Assembly: GCA_046295455.1 (NCBI GenBank)
Contig: JBKBNI010000001.1
Span: 1-64,000 of the forward strand
DNA length: 64,000 nt
Origin: Thermaurantimonas sp046295455
Lineage (GTDB): Bacteria > Bacteroidota > Bacteroidia > Flavobacteriales > Schleiferiaceae
Direction of reading: 5' to 3'
Shown: piece by piece, positions 35,503 through 44,353 of the stretch
Layout of the letters: each line of letters starts with the position of its first letter
How positions within the stretch are numbered: the stretch's first letter is position 1
Notes under the pieces: generated by a model
The model's input: only the letters and a program-made list of their open reading frames with translations
Told to the model about the DNA's origin: nothing
Databases searched by the model: none
Position numbers and translations under genes: made by a program

Positions 35503-37533
35503 TCAGAAAACGGAACTGCCTCTATCCACAGGTTTTGAGGGTTCGATGGTGATAAGTTGTCCATCGGAATTTTCTGCAAAGAGAATCATTCCATGGCTTT
35601 CAATACCGCGAATCTTTCTCGGAGCAAGATTCGCGAGTAGAAGCACATTTCTGCCGGTAAGATCTTCAGGAGCATACTGATGCGCCACTCCCGATACCAC
35701 GATGCGACGATCGACACCAGTATCCAGGGTTATTTTCAGAAGCTTATCTGCTTTTGGAATCCGCTCGGCGGCAATGATGTGAGCTATTCTGAGGTCTAAT
35801 TTCTGAAAATCTTCAAAAGCTATGGTTTCTTTAATGGGTTTCGGGGTAGACTTAGTATTGAGCTCTTGATTCTTGATGGCAGAAAGTTTGAGGATTTGGG
35901 GTTCCAATTCGATATCCTCCATCTTTCGGAATAGCAGCTCAGGGCTTGGAAGTTTTTCGTCTGCACTCCAGACAATGGGGTCTGCAACATGGCTGATGCG
36001 CTTATTCCCGAGCATTCTAAGCAACTTATCAGCGGCATGTGGCATAAATGGAATCATCCATTTGGCCAAATGACCGAGAAACACAAGACCATTAAACAGG
36101 ATTCTCTGCGCCTCCTTAGGTCTGGTTTTATGTAGCTTCCATGGCTCGGTATCGGTTAGATACTTATTTCCGGCACGGGCGAGATCCATCCATGATTGCA
36201 AGGCATTTCTAAATTTAAACTGGCGAATGGATGAATCTATTGCCTCCCCGGCCGTACGAACAGCTTCTTCCAGCTGAGGAGCATTGTCAAATTCCGACAG
36301 ATCAAAAGGTATGACCCCGCCGTAGTATTTTTGAATCAGTGTTAAAATCCTGTGGACAAGATTCCCCGGTATGGCAACCAATTCATTGTTTACTCGTGCC
36401 TGGTAATCTTTCCAGGTAAACTCTGAGTCTGAGGTTTCGGGAGCAATGGACGTGAGCACGTATCGAAGCTCGCTTTCCCGACCTGGCATTTCAGATAGAT
36501 ATTCATGCAGCCATATTGCCCAATTTCTAGAAGTTGAAATTTTATTTCCTTCCAGGTTCAGAAATTCGTTGGCGGGGACGTTAGCAGGCAGGATAAAATC
36601 ACCATGAGCCATAAGCATAGCCGGAAATATGATGCAGTGAAAAACAATGTTGTCTTTTCCGATAAAATGAATTAAGGCACAATCCTCACTCTGCCAGTAA
36701 GACTGCCATGCATCGGGGAGGAGTTCCTGTGTGGCGGAGATATATCCGATAGGCGCATCAAACCATACATAAAGTACCTTTCCGGCGGCACCCTCGAGAG
36801 GAACAGGAACTCCCCAGTCCAGATCCCGTGTCATGGCACGGGGTGCCAGACCTTGGTTGAGCCATGATTTCACCTGACCATATACATTGGGCTTCAGTAC
36901 ACCTTTGAGTGATTCGATGTAATCTTCAATGAATTTTTGGTAGTTGTCCAGTGGGAGAAACCAATTTTTTGTTTTTTTGAGTACGGGTTTGGAACCTGAC
37001 AAGGTAGAGCGCGGTTCGATCAGATCCGTAGGATTGAGCGATGTGCCGCAATTTTCGCATTGGTCGCCATATGCATTGGAAAATCCACATTTCGGACAAG
37101 TGCCCTGGATGTATCGGTCGGCAAGGAATTGGCCTGCCTGTTCGTCATAGTACTGCTCAGTCTCCTCTTCCGTAAAGACCCCTTTGTTATAAAGTGTTTT
37201 AAAAAAGTCGGATGAAATCCGATGATGAAGTTCAGATGAAGTTCGAGCGTAAATGTCAAATGATATACCAAAGTCAGCAAAAGCATTCTTCATAAGGAGG
37301 TGATATGTATCCACCACCTGCTGAGGGGAGATTCCTTCGCTGCGTGCCTTGATGGTGATGGGCACTCCGTGCTCATCTGATCCACAGATAAACTTTACAT
37401 CCTCACCGGCAAGGCGCAAATACCGGACATAAATATCCGCCGGCAAATAGCAACCAGCCAGATGGCCAATGTGAACAGGCCCATTTGCATAAGGGAGAGC
37501 GGCCGTTACGAGATATCGCTTAGGTTTTGCCAA
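35503..37533 (-). CDS. metG: methionine--tRNA ligase with C-terminal tRNA-binding domain
   Basis: 676 residues from the chosen start. It charges tRNA-Met. The class I HIGH motif is in GPVHIGHLAGCYLPAD, a zinc-binding insert is in CPKCGFSNAYGDQCENCG, and the KMSKS-like motif is KISTS in LEGNKISTSRNW. The last 110 residues are a Trbp111-type tRNA-binding domain (FQKLDLRIAHIIAAERIPKADKLLKI). I choose TTG at 37533 (giving MAKPKRYLVTAALPYANG), because sequence upstream is not conserved-looking and a -7 element lies at 37555-37562. A longer frame begins with TTG at 37587. Confidence 0.95.
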   Translation of the reverse strand: MAKPKRYLVTAALPYANGPVHIGHLAGCYLPADIYVRYLRLAGEDVKFICGSDEHGVPITIKARSEGISPQQVVDTYHLLMKNAFADFGISFDIYARTSSELHHRISSDFFKTLYNKGVFTEEETEQYYDEQAGQFLADRYIQGTCPKCGFSNAYGDQCENCGTSLNPTDLIEPRSTLSGSKPVLKKTKNWFLPLDNYQKFIEDYIESLKGVLKPNVYGQVKSWLNQGLAPRAMTRDLDWGVPVPLEGAAGKVLYVWFDAPIGYISATQELLPDAWQSYWQSEDCALIHFIGKDNIVFHCIIFPAMLMAHGDFILPANVPANEFLNLEGNKISTSRNWAIWLHEYLSEMPGRESELRYVLTSIAPETSDSEFTWKDYQARVNNELVAIPGNLVHRILTLIQKYYGGVIPFDLSEFDNAPQLEEAVRTAGEAIDSSIRQFKFRNALQSWMDLARAGNKYLTDTEPWKLHKTRPKEAQRILFNGLVFLGHLAKWMIPFMPHAADKLLRMLGNKRISHVADPIVWSADEKLPSPELLFRKMEDIELEPQILKLSAIKNQELNTKSTPKPIKETIAFEDFQKLDLRIAHIIAAERIPKADKLLKITLDTGVDRRIVVSGVAHQYAPEDLTGRNVLLLANLAPRKIRGIESHGMILFAENSDGQLITIEPSKPVDRGSSVF

Positions 37534-37554
37534 AATACCAAAATTTAAGGACGG

Positions 37555-37562
37555 CAAATGTA
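37555..37562 (-). promoter_or_regulatory. Bacteroidota -7 promoter element for metG
   Basis: The minus strand reads TACATTTG, about 22 bases before the proposed TTG start. Confidence 0.5.
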
Positions 37563-37757
37563 GGAAACCACAGGAGCTAACAGCCAATACTGGTCAGGAA
37601 AGTTGTGAATCTATGATCCACAATCCGGTCAAATACACAGATGTGATGCATGCCATGACTGTAACTTCCGGATATATTTAAATTAAACTGGCAACTGCCG
37701 TTCTGCAATGACAGCACATCATGTAGAAATCTGATACTTGTCTCGGTAACAGTACAA

Positions 37758-38975
37758 TCAGTTTTTCAGGTATTCATTGATAGCCCCCAGAAAATGGCAT
37801 CCTTTATAATTGTCTTTCTTAATATTGACAACCAGATGGTTCACTGCATTTTGAACCTTTTTATCCTTCGGGATATAGGACTCTGTGCAGTCGAGGTTGT
37901 AGAGAAAATCTTTTACCCTGTAGATCAGCCATCGCTGTAAATACACCTTATGCCACTCAACAAAGTCGAGAATGTACTGATGAATGATTTTCATAGCGTG
38001 AGGTACTTCCGCCTGTCGTGCGGAAAGGGTTTTATGAAGCATTGCCGAGATATGATCAATATTGTAATAAATTCCCTCCTTTTGAGCTACGCTGGGATCA
38101 ATACCCCCCGGCACACTCATGTCGAGGAAGGCAATTCCCGACTTCCGGACGTGATGAGCCAAAATGTAGGGTGACTCTACCGATGCGGTATTAATGACCA
38201 CATCAAACTCATTTAGCCGCTCAGAGACCTGGTCAAAAGCCAGCAGACTGCACCGGTAATTCCGGGCAAAGTTTTCTGCCTTTGAAAGAGTCCGGTTGGC
38301 CACTGTCAATCGTGCATCCGGTAAATAATGACGGATATTTTTTGCCACATTCTCTCCAAAAGAACCCATACCGCTAAGCAGTATATTTAATGATTGTGTG
38401 TCTGGATGGATCTCCTGAATGAGCTCAATAGCTGCATAAGAAGCTGAAACCGTACCTTTTGAGAGGAGTGTTTTGGATTTTACTTCTTTGGAGGCCTGAA
38501 GTGCAAAGTTGACAAGACGCTCTGTGAGCGCACTCAGACGTCCTGATTTCTTTGATAGCATCGCGGCCTGCTTGAGTTGGCCGGCAATTTCAAAATCCCC
38601 CAAAATCTGTGAATCCAGACCTGAGGCAACCTTGAAGAGGTGATACACGGCCGATTTTGCCTTGTGCCGGTATCCAAAGGTGTAAAATGCATCCGATGGC
38701 CGGCCAATGACTTTTGACACGGCTTCGATGATTAAATCCATATCACCGAGTCCATAGACCTCCGTCCGGTTGCAAGTACTCAGCACGATCAGATCAGTCG
38801 CCGATTGAGTGAACCCAGGTGAGAGAATGACTTCAGCCATCTGCTGGTCGATGGAGTACAAACCACGGATTTCTGCAGAGGCCTTGTTGTAATTAATACC
38901 AAAAACAAAAAAATCGTTGAGTCCCTGACAATCTTGCTCTTCGGCCAGATACTTCATGTTTTTCTCTTCTTTCAT
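37758..38975 (-). CDS. hemA: glutamyl-tRNA reductase
   Basis: 405 residues from ATG 38975. It reduces glutamyl-tRNA(Glu) to glutamate-1-semialdehyde, the first committed step of C5-pathway heme synthesis. The catalytic Cys is in VLSTCNRTEVYGLG. Also present are QILGDFEIAGQLKQA, the NADPH domain LLSGMGSFGENVAKNI, and the C-terminal dimerisation helix. An in-frame GTG at 38984 is an alternative start, but it lies almost at the predicted transcription start from the -7 element at 38990-38997. No other hem gene is adjacent. An inverted repeat sits upstream at 39031-39046. Confidence 0.94.
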   Translation of the reverse strand: MKEEKNMKYLAEEQDCQGLNDFFVFGINYNKASAEIRGLYSIDQQMAEVILSPGFTQSATDLIVLSTCNRTEVYGLGDMDLIIEAVSKVIGRPSDAFYTFGYRHKAKSAVYHLFKVASGLDSQILGDFEIAGQLKQAAMLSKKSGRLSALTERLVNFALQASKEVKSKTLLSKGTVSASYAAIELIQEIHPDTQSLNILLSGMGSFGENVAKNIRHYLPDARLTVANRTLSKAENFARNYRCSLLAFDQVSERLNEFDVVINTASVESPYILAHHVRKSGIAFLDMSVPGGIDPSVAQKEGIYYNIDHISAMLHKTLSARQAEVPHAMKIIHQYILDFVEWHKVYLQRWLIYRVKDFLYNLDCTESYIPKDKKVQNAVNHLVVNIKKDNYKGCHFLGAINEYLKN

Positions 38976-38989
38976 TTCAATCACACTGG

Positions 38990-38997
38990 CAAATTTA
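38990..38997 (-). promoter_or_regulatory. Bacteroidota -7 promoter element for hemA
   Basis: The minus strand reads TAAATTTG, implying a very short leader of about 8-10 bases to the ATG at 38975. Confidence 0.5.
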
Positions 38998-39030
38998 TAG
39001 GCGAATGTTAACCGCGAAATCTAACAATTA

Positions 39031-39046
39031 TCACAAAAGTTTGTGA
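39031..39046. promoter_or_regulatory. 16-bp inverted repeat upstream of hemA, possible operator
   Basis: TCACAAA-AG-TTTGTGA is a perfect inverted repeat. It lies 34 bases upstream of the hemA -7 element and 69 bases before the plus-strand -7 element of the hydrolase gene. It is not followed by a T-run, so it is not terminator-like. A dimeric regulator site is a plausible reading. Confidence 0.35.
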
Positions 39047-39114
39047 CAAATATTATTTAAAGCGATTCCATATAATTAAAATCAGCCTGAATTCATTATT
39101 GTTTATTGGACATC

Positions 39115-39122
39115 TATTTTTG
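39115..39122 (+). promoter_or_regulatory. Bacteroidota -7 promoter element for the hydrolase-engB operon
   Basis: TATTTTTG, with a predicted leader of about 26 bases to the ATG at 39155. Confidence 0.5.
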
Positions 39123-39154
39123 CAAGCTTAATAGCGATTCACATCTGTCACAAT

Positions 39155-39934
39155 ATGTCGATTTCACTAAAAAAAATAAAAAAGTACGAGTATGCCGAAG
39201 CCGGGGAGGGTCATCCATTGGTTTTACTACACGGGCTAATGGGAGGTTTGAGCAATTTTGACGAAGTATTTCATCATTTCGGCTCAAAAGGATATCGTGT
39301 ACTCATACCCAAACTTCCTCTCTACACATTGCCATTGATTTCGACCAATGTTACCACTCTTGCATCATATGTAGTTGATTTTATCAAAAAGCTCAACCTC
39401 GGTAAAATCACCCTCGTCGGTAATTCATTAGGCGGACATATTGGCCTGATCATCACAAAAAATCACCCTGAGATCGTGCACTCACTGGTGCTGACGGGTA
39501 GCTCCGGACTCTACGAAAGTGCCATGGGAGACAGTTTTCCCCGAAGGGGTGACTACGAATACATTGCAACAAAAACCCGCGATGTGTTTTACAACAAGGA
39601 GGTAGCCACAAAAGAGCTCATCGATGAAGTTTTTTCAATTGTAAACGATCGCAACAAAGTGCTTCGCACTTTATCTATCTCAAAGTCAGCCATACGGCAT
39701 AACATGGCCAATGACCTTTCCAAAATGCACCAACCCACGTGTCTCATCTGGGGTGAAAATGACCAGGTGACTCCCCCCGAAGTTGCCCAAAAATTCCACG
39801 AATTGCTACCAAACAGCGAATTGTACTGGATTCCGGAATGCGGACACGCAGCCATGATGGAAAGACCTGCGGAGTTTAACAGAATCCTGGAAGGCTGGCT
39901 TCAAAAGGTGGTTAAAACACATGGAAACCAATAA
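39155..39934 (+). CDS. alpha/beta hydrolase
   Basis: 259 residues with a complete alpha/beta hydrolase triad. The oxyanion segment is LVLLHGLMGG, the nucleophile elbow is TLVGNSLGGHIGL, the acid is in WGENDQVTPPEVA, and the His is in PECGHAAMMERPAEFN. No lid or family-specific motif reveals a substrate. It is cytoplasmic, as there is no signal peptide. The 3' end overlaps engB by 14 bases, so the two are co-translated. Confidence 0.85.
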   Translation: MSISLKKIKKYEYAEAGEGHPLVLLHGLMGGLSNFDEVFHHFGSKGYRVLIPKLPLYTLPLISTNVTTLASYVVDFIKKLNLGKITLVGNSLGGHIGLIITKNHPEIVHSLVLTGSSGLYESAMGDSFPRRGDYEYIATKTRDVFYNKEVATKELIDEVFSIVNDRNKVLRTLSISKSAIRHNMANDLSKMHQPTCLIWGENDQVTPPEVAQKFHELLPNSELYWIPECGHAAMMERPAEFNRILEGWLQKVVKTHGNQ

Positions 39935-40544
39935 AACAAAAATTAAATCAGCTGTATTTGTAAAGAGCAGTGAAAACATCAGGCAACTTCCCAGGCCCGA
40001 CAAGCCTGAATACGCTTTTATTGGTCGTAGTAATGTTGGAAAATCTTCGCTGATAAATGCTCTGTGCCAGCGAAAAAACCTTGCGAAAACTTCTGCCACA
40101 CCCGGCAAGACCAGACTTATTAACCATTTTCTGATCAATGAAAGCTGGTATCTGGTGGACCTGCCAGGCTACGGATATGCGCAGGTATCCCAGAAAATGC
40201 GAGAAAAATTTTCTGACTTTGTAAGGGAGTATTTGCTCAACAGAGAATCGCTGGTGAACACCTATCTGCTGATTGATTCGCGTCTGAAGCCTCAGAAGGT
40301 AGATATGGAATTTATGGAATGGCTGGCTACCAATAATTTGCCATTCACATTGCTATTTACCAAAACCGATAAACTCAGTAAAACAGAACTCACCAATAAT
40401 CTGATACAGTACCACTCCGTTATGATGACTACCTGGGAATCCCTCCCTCCACAAATCATTACATCTTCGGCAGATGGCAGAGGAAGAGAGGAAATTCTCA
40501 ATCAGATAGATCAATACAATCAATTTTTCAGCCCTTCGAGGTGA
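39921..40544 (+). CDS. engB: ribosome biogenesis GTP-binding protein EngB/YsxC
   Basis: 207 residues. G1 is FIGRSNVGKSSLINAL, G2/G3 are TSATPGKTRLINHF and LVDLPGYGYA, and G4 is LLFTKTDKL, with G5 near ITSSADG. EngB is an essential GTPase for 50S subunit assembly. It overlaps the hydrolase before it by 14 bases and the next gene by four bases (GTGA), indicating a three-gene coupled unit. Confidence 0.95.
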   Translation: METNKTKIKSAVFVKSSENIRQLPRPDKPEYAFIGRSNVGKSSLINALCQRKNLAKTSATPGKTRLINHFLINESWYLVDLPGYGYAQVSQKMREKFSDFVREYLLNRESLVNTYLLIDSRLKPQKVDMEFMEWLATNNLPFTLLFTKTDKLSKTELTNNLIQYHSVMMTTWESLPPQIITSSADGRGREEILNQIDQYNQFFSPSR

Positions 40545-41299
40545 GCACAAGGTCCGGTCTTTGGATTATGTACATCATTCTTTTGGGGCAAGGATCCGAA
40601 TCCCCTGCCTTGTCTCCCGGAAAAACGGGTATCCTTCTGGATTGGTGTGGATATGAGTGGCAGGTCAAAATCAAGGAACACCCCGCCGGTCCGGGCCCCA
40701 ACATATTCGGTTTGCATCCTGAAAATGTAAAAGTTCTTCGTTCAGGAGCACTTAAATTATCTGTCTTGCCCATGGCTGAGGGATGGAGTTGTGCCGAAAT
40801 ATTTACGACAAAACTCCTGCGCAACGGACTGTATGTATTCGAGGTTGGCAGTGAAGCTCAGAAGCTCCATCCACAATTGGTTGCTGGATTTTTTACCTAC
40901 AATGAAACGAGAGAACACCACTACAACGAATCGGATATCGAAATCTCCCGATGGGGTCTACAAAACAATAAAAATGCTCAATTTGCGCACTATGCCGACT
41001 ATGACATTCCTGAGGTGTATCGTTTCGATTTATCACCCATGAGCAATCTTCACACATTTATAATCCACAAGACTCAGGGTGAAGTTGCCTTCTACTACCT
41101 TGACCGAAAATATTCTCTCAAAATTCCTACGCTCAAAGAAGCTAAAGCATTTTATAGATTTTCAAACACAACCCATCATCCGGATTATTTCAGGATACAT
41201 ATCAATTTGTGGCTTTTTGAGGGGGCGGAACCTGCTGAACGTATCCAGAAGGATGAACTACAGCTCACGATCAATCGCTTTCGGTATCTACCGGAGTAA
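40541..41299 (+). CDS. GH16-like concanavalin-fold protein
   Basis: 252 residues beginning with GTG inside the engB stop (GTGA). The segment HHYNESDIEISRWGLQNN has the ExDxE pattern of GH16 beta-glucanases, and VFEVGSEAQKLHPQLVAGFFTYNETREHH resembles the strands around that site. A weak hydrophobic N-terminus (GLWIMYIILLGQG) may be a signal peptide. The ConA-like jelly-roll fold is probable. Whether it hydrolyses glucans is uncertain. Its 3' end overlaps the opposing exonuclease gene by 29 bases. Confidence 0.6.
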   Translation: MSTRSGLWIMYIILLGQGSESPALSPGKTGILLDWCGYEWQVKIKEHPAGPGPNIFGLHPENVKVLRSGALKLSVLPMAEGWSCAEIFTTKLLRNGLYVFEVGSEAQKLHPQLVAGFFTYNETREHHYNESDIEISRWGLQNNKNAQFAHYADYDIPEVYRFDLSPMSNLHTFIIHKTQGEVAFYYLDRKYSLKIPTLKEAKAFYRFSNTTHHPDYFRIHINLWLFEGAEPAERIQKDELQLTINRFRYLPE

Positions 41300-42296
41300 T
41301 TTCAGAACTGTCCGATTCGTCGCTTTCACCAGAAAAACGCGTTTCGACCGGAATGGCTTCCAACCCTTTCTCACAGAGGTATCTGGAGAAAATATCGGAA
41401 TATCCATGAGTTACATAAATCCTAGTAGCTTCTGTCTGTCTGATCACATCTAAAAGACCCGACCAGTCGGCATGGTCAGAAATCACAAAACCGATATCTG
41501 CGGCTCTCCTCCGGCGAATGCCCCTCACAGCCATCCATCCGGAGGCCACCCCCAGAGAGTATGGATGGAACCTACGAAGCCAGGGAGTCCCGATCGCTGA
41601 GGGAGGAGCGATGACAAGTACGTTTTTCAATTCCTTCCTATCCACGATATCCGATATGCGCTCGCACCCGTTAATGATTATACCCGCATTTATAAGCGCT
41701 TGATTTACAGAGTATATAGCTCCATGTACAATGATGCGGCCACAGTGAGAGAGGTGTTTTATAAGTCGTTGAGCCTTTCCGAGGGAATAGGCTATCAGTA
41801 CGCTATTTTTTCCGGATTGGATGTTTGACATCCACCACCTACGGATTTCTACCATGAGAAATTCCTGAGGCTTCCAGTGAAAAGACGGAAGGCCGAATGT
41901 GCTCTCTGTCACAAATTCATGACAACGCAACGGCTCAATTGGGACGGATATCCCGTCGTCCTGGACTTTGTAATCTCCGCTTACCACAGTGACAAATCCT
42001 TTTCTCTCTAGGCGGATCTGGGCGCTTCCAGGTATATGTCCGGCCGGATGAAAACTCACCTTAACTCCATTTATCCGAATAGAATGCCCATATTCTATCT
42101 CCGATACTTGAATGTCTGGAGATATCCGAGTCTTCAGGACGGCTGCCGTAACCGGCGTACAGAGGTAAGACTCCATCCCACGTCTGGCATGGTCACTGTG
42201 TGCGTGGGTGATTATTGCCTTTTCTACGGGTCTCCAAGGGTCTATAAAAAAATCACCCTCTCGACAGTAAATGCCTTTTGATGTAAACTCAATCAT
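41271..42296 (-). CDS. ligase-associated DNA exonuclease-like protein (metallo-beta-lactamase fold)
   Basis: 341 residues. The metal-binding HxHxDH motif is in AIITHAHSDHARRG. Other signatures are VTVVSGDYKVQDDG, ESTFGLPSF, NSVLIAYSLGKAQRLIKHL and VISDHADWSGLLDVI, with a terminal His in IYVTHGYSD. The family is usually called ligase-associated DNA exonuclease because it often neighbours an ATP-dependent DNA ligase; no ligase is visible here. The last 25 residues are unusually acidic (FSGESDESDSSEITPVDTE). Confidence 0.82.
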   Translation of the reverse strand: MIEFTSKGIYCREGDFFIDPWRPVEKAIITHAHSDHARRGMESYLCTPVTAAVLKTRISPDIQVSEIEYGHSIRINGVKVSFHPAGHIPGSAQIRLERKGFVTVVSGDYKVQDDGISVPIEPLRCHEFVTESTFGLPSFHWKPQEFLMVEIRRWWMSNIQSGKNSVLIAYSLGKAQRLIKHLSHCGRIIVHGAIYSVNQALINAGIIINGCERISDIVDRKELKNVLVIAPPSAIGTPWLRRFHPYSLGVASGWMAVRGIRRRRAADIGFVISDHADWSGLLDVIRQTEATRIYVTHGYSDIFSRYLCEKGLEAIPVETRFSGESDESDSSEITPVDTESD

Positions 42297-42768
42297 TCAG
42301 ATGGATATTTTTAGTCAAGCAGACCAATGTGTTTTATCGAATTCAATTTTTTACAATGAATTTGGCCCGATTCTAATGCATTAAGCTTAAAACAATTACA
42401 GAACCGTGTATGTAAGGAGTAATTGCTTTAGAGCGTCTAGGCAAAATTCCCTGTAAAACACATTCATCGTTTCAATTTGGTTGATTAACAATCAGACAAT
42501 GATAAGATGTTTTCAGAAGGCTGTTTGTATTCTCCATTTGCGCAACTCAAGTACTTTTTGGTCTATTTCTGTTAATTATTTTATCGTCTTTGCCGAAATT
42601 CATTTTTATTATTTTTTTGTATACCCCCCCCCATTTATTTGATCTTAAATGTAAAATATATACTGTTTTTTGGATGTTTACTATGTATTTTTTAGGGATA
42701 CTTACAAAATATTTATACTTTATTTTGATATTTTGAATACTATTGCCAAAAATTTAAATCGAACAGAT
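42297..42768. other. intergenic region upstream of amt with a C9 homopolymer
   Basis: About 470 bases with no convincing gene. It holds a run of nine C at 42624-42632 preceded by AT-rich sequence. No exact TAnnTTTG element was found. An open frame reading into amt from 42670 exists, but its product lacks Amt character until residue 34. Confidence 0.45.
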
Positions 42769-44070
42769 ATGTCAGAAAAAAGAAAACAAATGCTCATTCG
42801 CACAATTGTAGTTCTCTTGTTTGGCATCGCAACCTTAGCAGCCTTACTACCTACTGAACACCCGGCTGGTGAATATTCGGCCTCTTCCGGAGACCTGGCC
42901 TGGATGATCACGTCAGCAGGTCTGGTATTACTGATGACCCCGGGCTTATCTTTTTTTTATGGGGGAATGGTACGTCCCAAAAATATCATTTCTACTCTTC
43001 TGCAGAGTTTTGTAGCCTTAGGTATCGTTACATTCCTTTGGTATGCTGTAGGATTCAGCTTGGCTTTTGGAGATTCTATCGGCGGTTTTATAGGCAACCC
43101 GATGACGTATGCCTTTTTCCGAAATGTTGGCACAGCTCAGCATCCCGAATTGGGAAGTGGTTTACCGTTTATCTTATTTGCAGCCTTTCAGATGAAATTT
43201 GCCATTATTACTCCTGCATTGATTACAGGAAGTTTTGCCGAGCGTATTCGCTTTTGGGCTTACCTCATCTTTATGATGCTCTTCTCATTACTTGTGTACT
43301 GTCCGCTAGCCCACTGGACCTGGCACCCGGATGGATTCCTTGCCCGGTTGGGAGTTCTGGATTTTGCTGGTGGCACAGTGGTACACATATCCGCGGGCGT
43401 AGCTGCGCTTGCAGGTGCCATTCACATGGGGCCCAGACGTGATACTACTCCGGCACCTATCAATATCCCCTATGTAATACTCGGCACAGGTCTGCTGTGG
43501 TTTGGATGGTTTGGATTCAATTCAGGTTCTGCTCTCGGAGCGAATGCTTTGGCTGTGGATGCATTTATCAATACTCACCTGGCCAGCGCATCGGCTTTGA
43601 TCGCCTGGGTACTCACTGATGTATATCGGGGTCGTAAGATCAGTGCCCTCGGAGCATGTATAGGCGCAGTAGTAGGTTTGGTAGCCATCACACCGGCTGC
43701 AGGATTTGTCGGATACGGAGCCTCTCTGTTTATAGGTTTTACAGCGGCCATCATTAGCAACTACGCTGTTCGTCGTCGCGAGCGTTCTTCACTCGATGAC
43801 ACCCTCGACGTGTTTCCTTGTCATGGAGTCGGCGGTATCAGTGGTATGATATTTACCGCTGTGTTTGCCACCGAAGGAGGTGTCATCAGCGGATCACTGC
43901 AATTGCTGGGTGCTCACCTCCTGGCACTTGTGATTGTAGTTTCTTACGTTTTTGGAGTTTCATGGGCATTGTACAAACTGACAGAGATGGCCATTCCAAT
44001 GCGTGTATCAGAAGCGCAGGAAGCAGACGGACTCGACCTTACTCAACACCGGGAATCTGTGCTTGTGTGA
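42769..44070 (+). CDS. amt: ammonium transporter Amt
   Basis: 433 residues with eleven expected transmembrane helices. Amt signatures are MKFAIITPALITGSFAERIRF, FAGGTVVHISAGVAALAGAI (twin-His pore residue), WFGWFGFNSGSALGAN and DDTLDVFPCHGVGGISGM (second pore His). It conducts ammonium across the inner membrane. The start is ATG at 42769 (MSEKRKQMLIRTIVV); an in-frame earlier ATG at 42670 adds 33 implausible residues. No glnB/glnK gene follows, so any PII control would come from elsewhere. A C9 tract lies 137 bases upstream. Confidence 0.95.
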   Translation: MSEKRKQMLIRTIVVLLFGIATLAALLPTEHPAGEYSASSGDLAWMITSAGLVLLMTPGLSFFYGGMVRPKNIISTLLQSFVALGIVTFLWYAVGFSLAFGDSIGGFIGNPMTYAFFRNVGTAQHPELGSGLPFILFAAFQMKFAIITPALITGSFAERIRFWAYLIFMMLFSLLVYCPLAHWTWHPDGFLARLGVLDFAGGTVVHISAGVAALAGAIHMGPRRDTTPAPINIPYVILGTGLLWFGWFGFNSGSALGANALAVDAFINTHLASASALIAWVLTDVYRGRKISALGACIGAVVGLVAITPAAGFVGYGASLFIGFTAAIISNYAVRRRERSSLDDTLDVFPCHGVGGISGMIFTAVFATEGGVISGSLQLLGAHLLALVIVVSYVFGVSWALYKLTEMAIPMRVSEAQEADGLDLTQHRESVLV

Positions 44071-44159
44071 TTTTTAACAGTTCGGATTTCTACTGCAGAA
44101 GAATTTTTTTGACCCATCATTCTTCTTCGGAAAATTTTATTCCACTAATTTGATTATAA

Positions 44160-44192
44160 ACTAAGGCTTGCCGGCAGTAGGCAAGCCTTAGT
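44160..44192. terminator. strong hairpin downstream of amt
   Basis: A 13-bp perfect stem (ACTAAGGCTTGCC with GGCAAGCCTTAGT) surrounds a 7-base loop, 90 bases after the amt stop. There is no T-run on either side, so it may end transcription with other factors or protect the 3' end. Confidence 0.5.
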
Positions 44193-44326
44193 TGTATATG
44201 GTTAAAATCGCAGCAGCTTAAGAAGACCCCATCTCTTTGCGAAAACCCCTTTTTCCTAATTTAGAAGGGTAGTGTATATATTGCCTATCGATATGGGAAT
44301 CAATCGAGTAGTCCAAAAACGAATCA

Positions 44327-44334
44327 TACCTTTG
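44327..44334 (+). promoter_or_regulatory. Bacteroidota -7 element upstream of the SIMPL pseudogene
   Basis: TACCTTTG, 20 bases before the ATG at 44354. The promoter appears intact although the gene is broken. Confidence 0.4.
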
Positions 44335-44353
44335 GATTAAACTTTCAAATAAC

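Noticed and set aside
37588..37757. An open minus-strand frame of about 57 codons between hemA and metG.
   Set aside because: No convincing start or family resemblance; a gap of this size is often open by chance.
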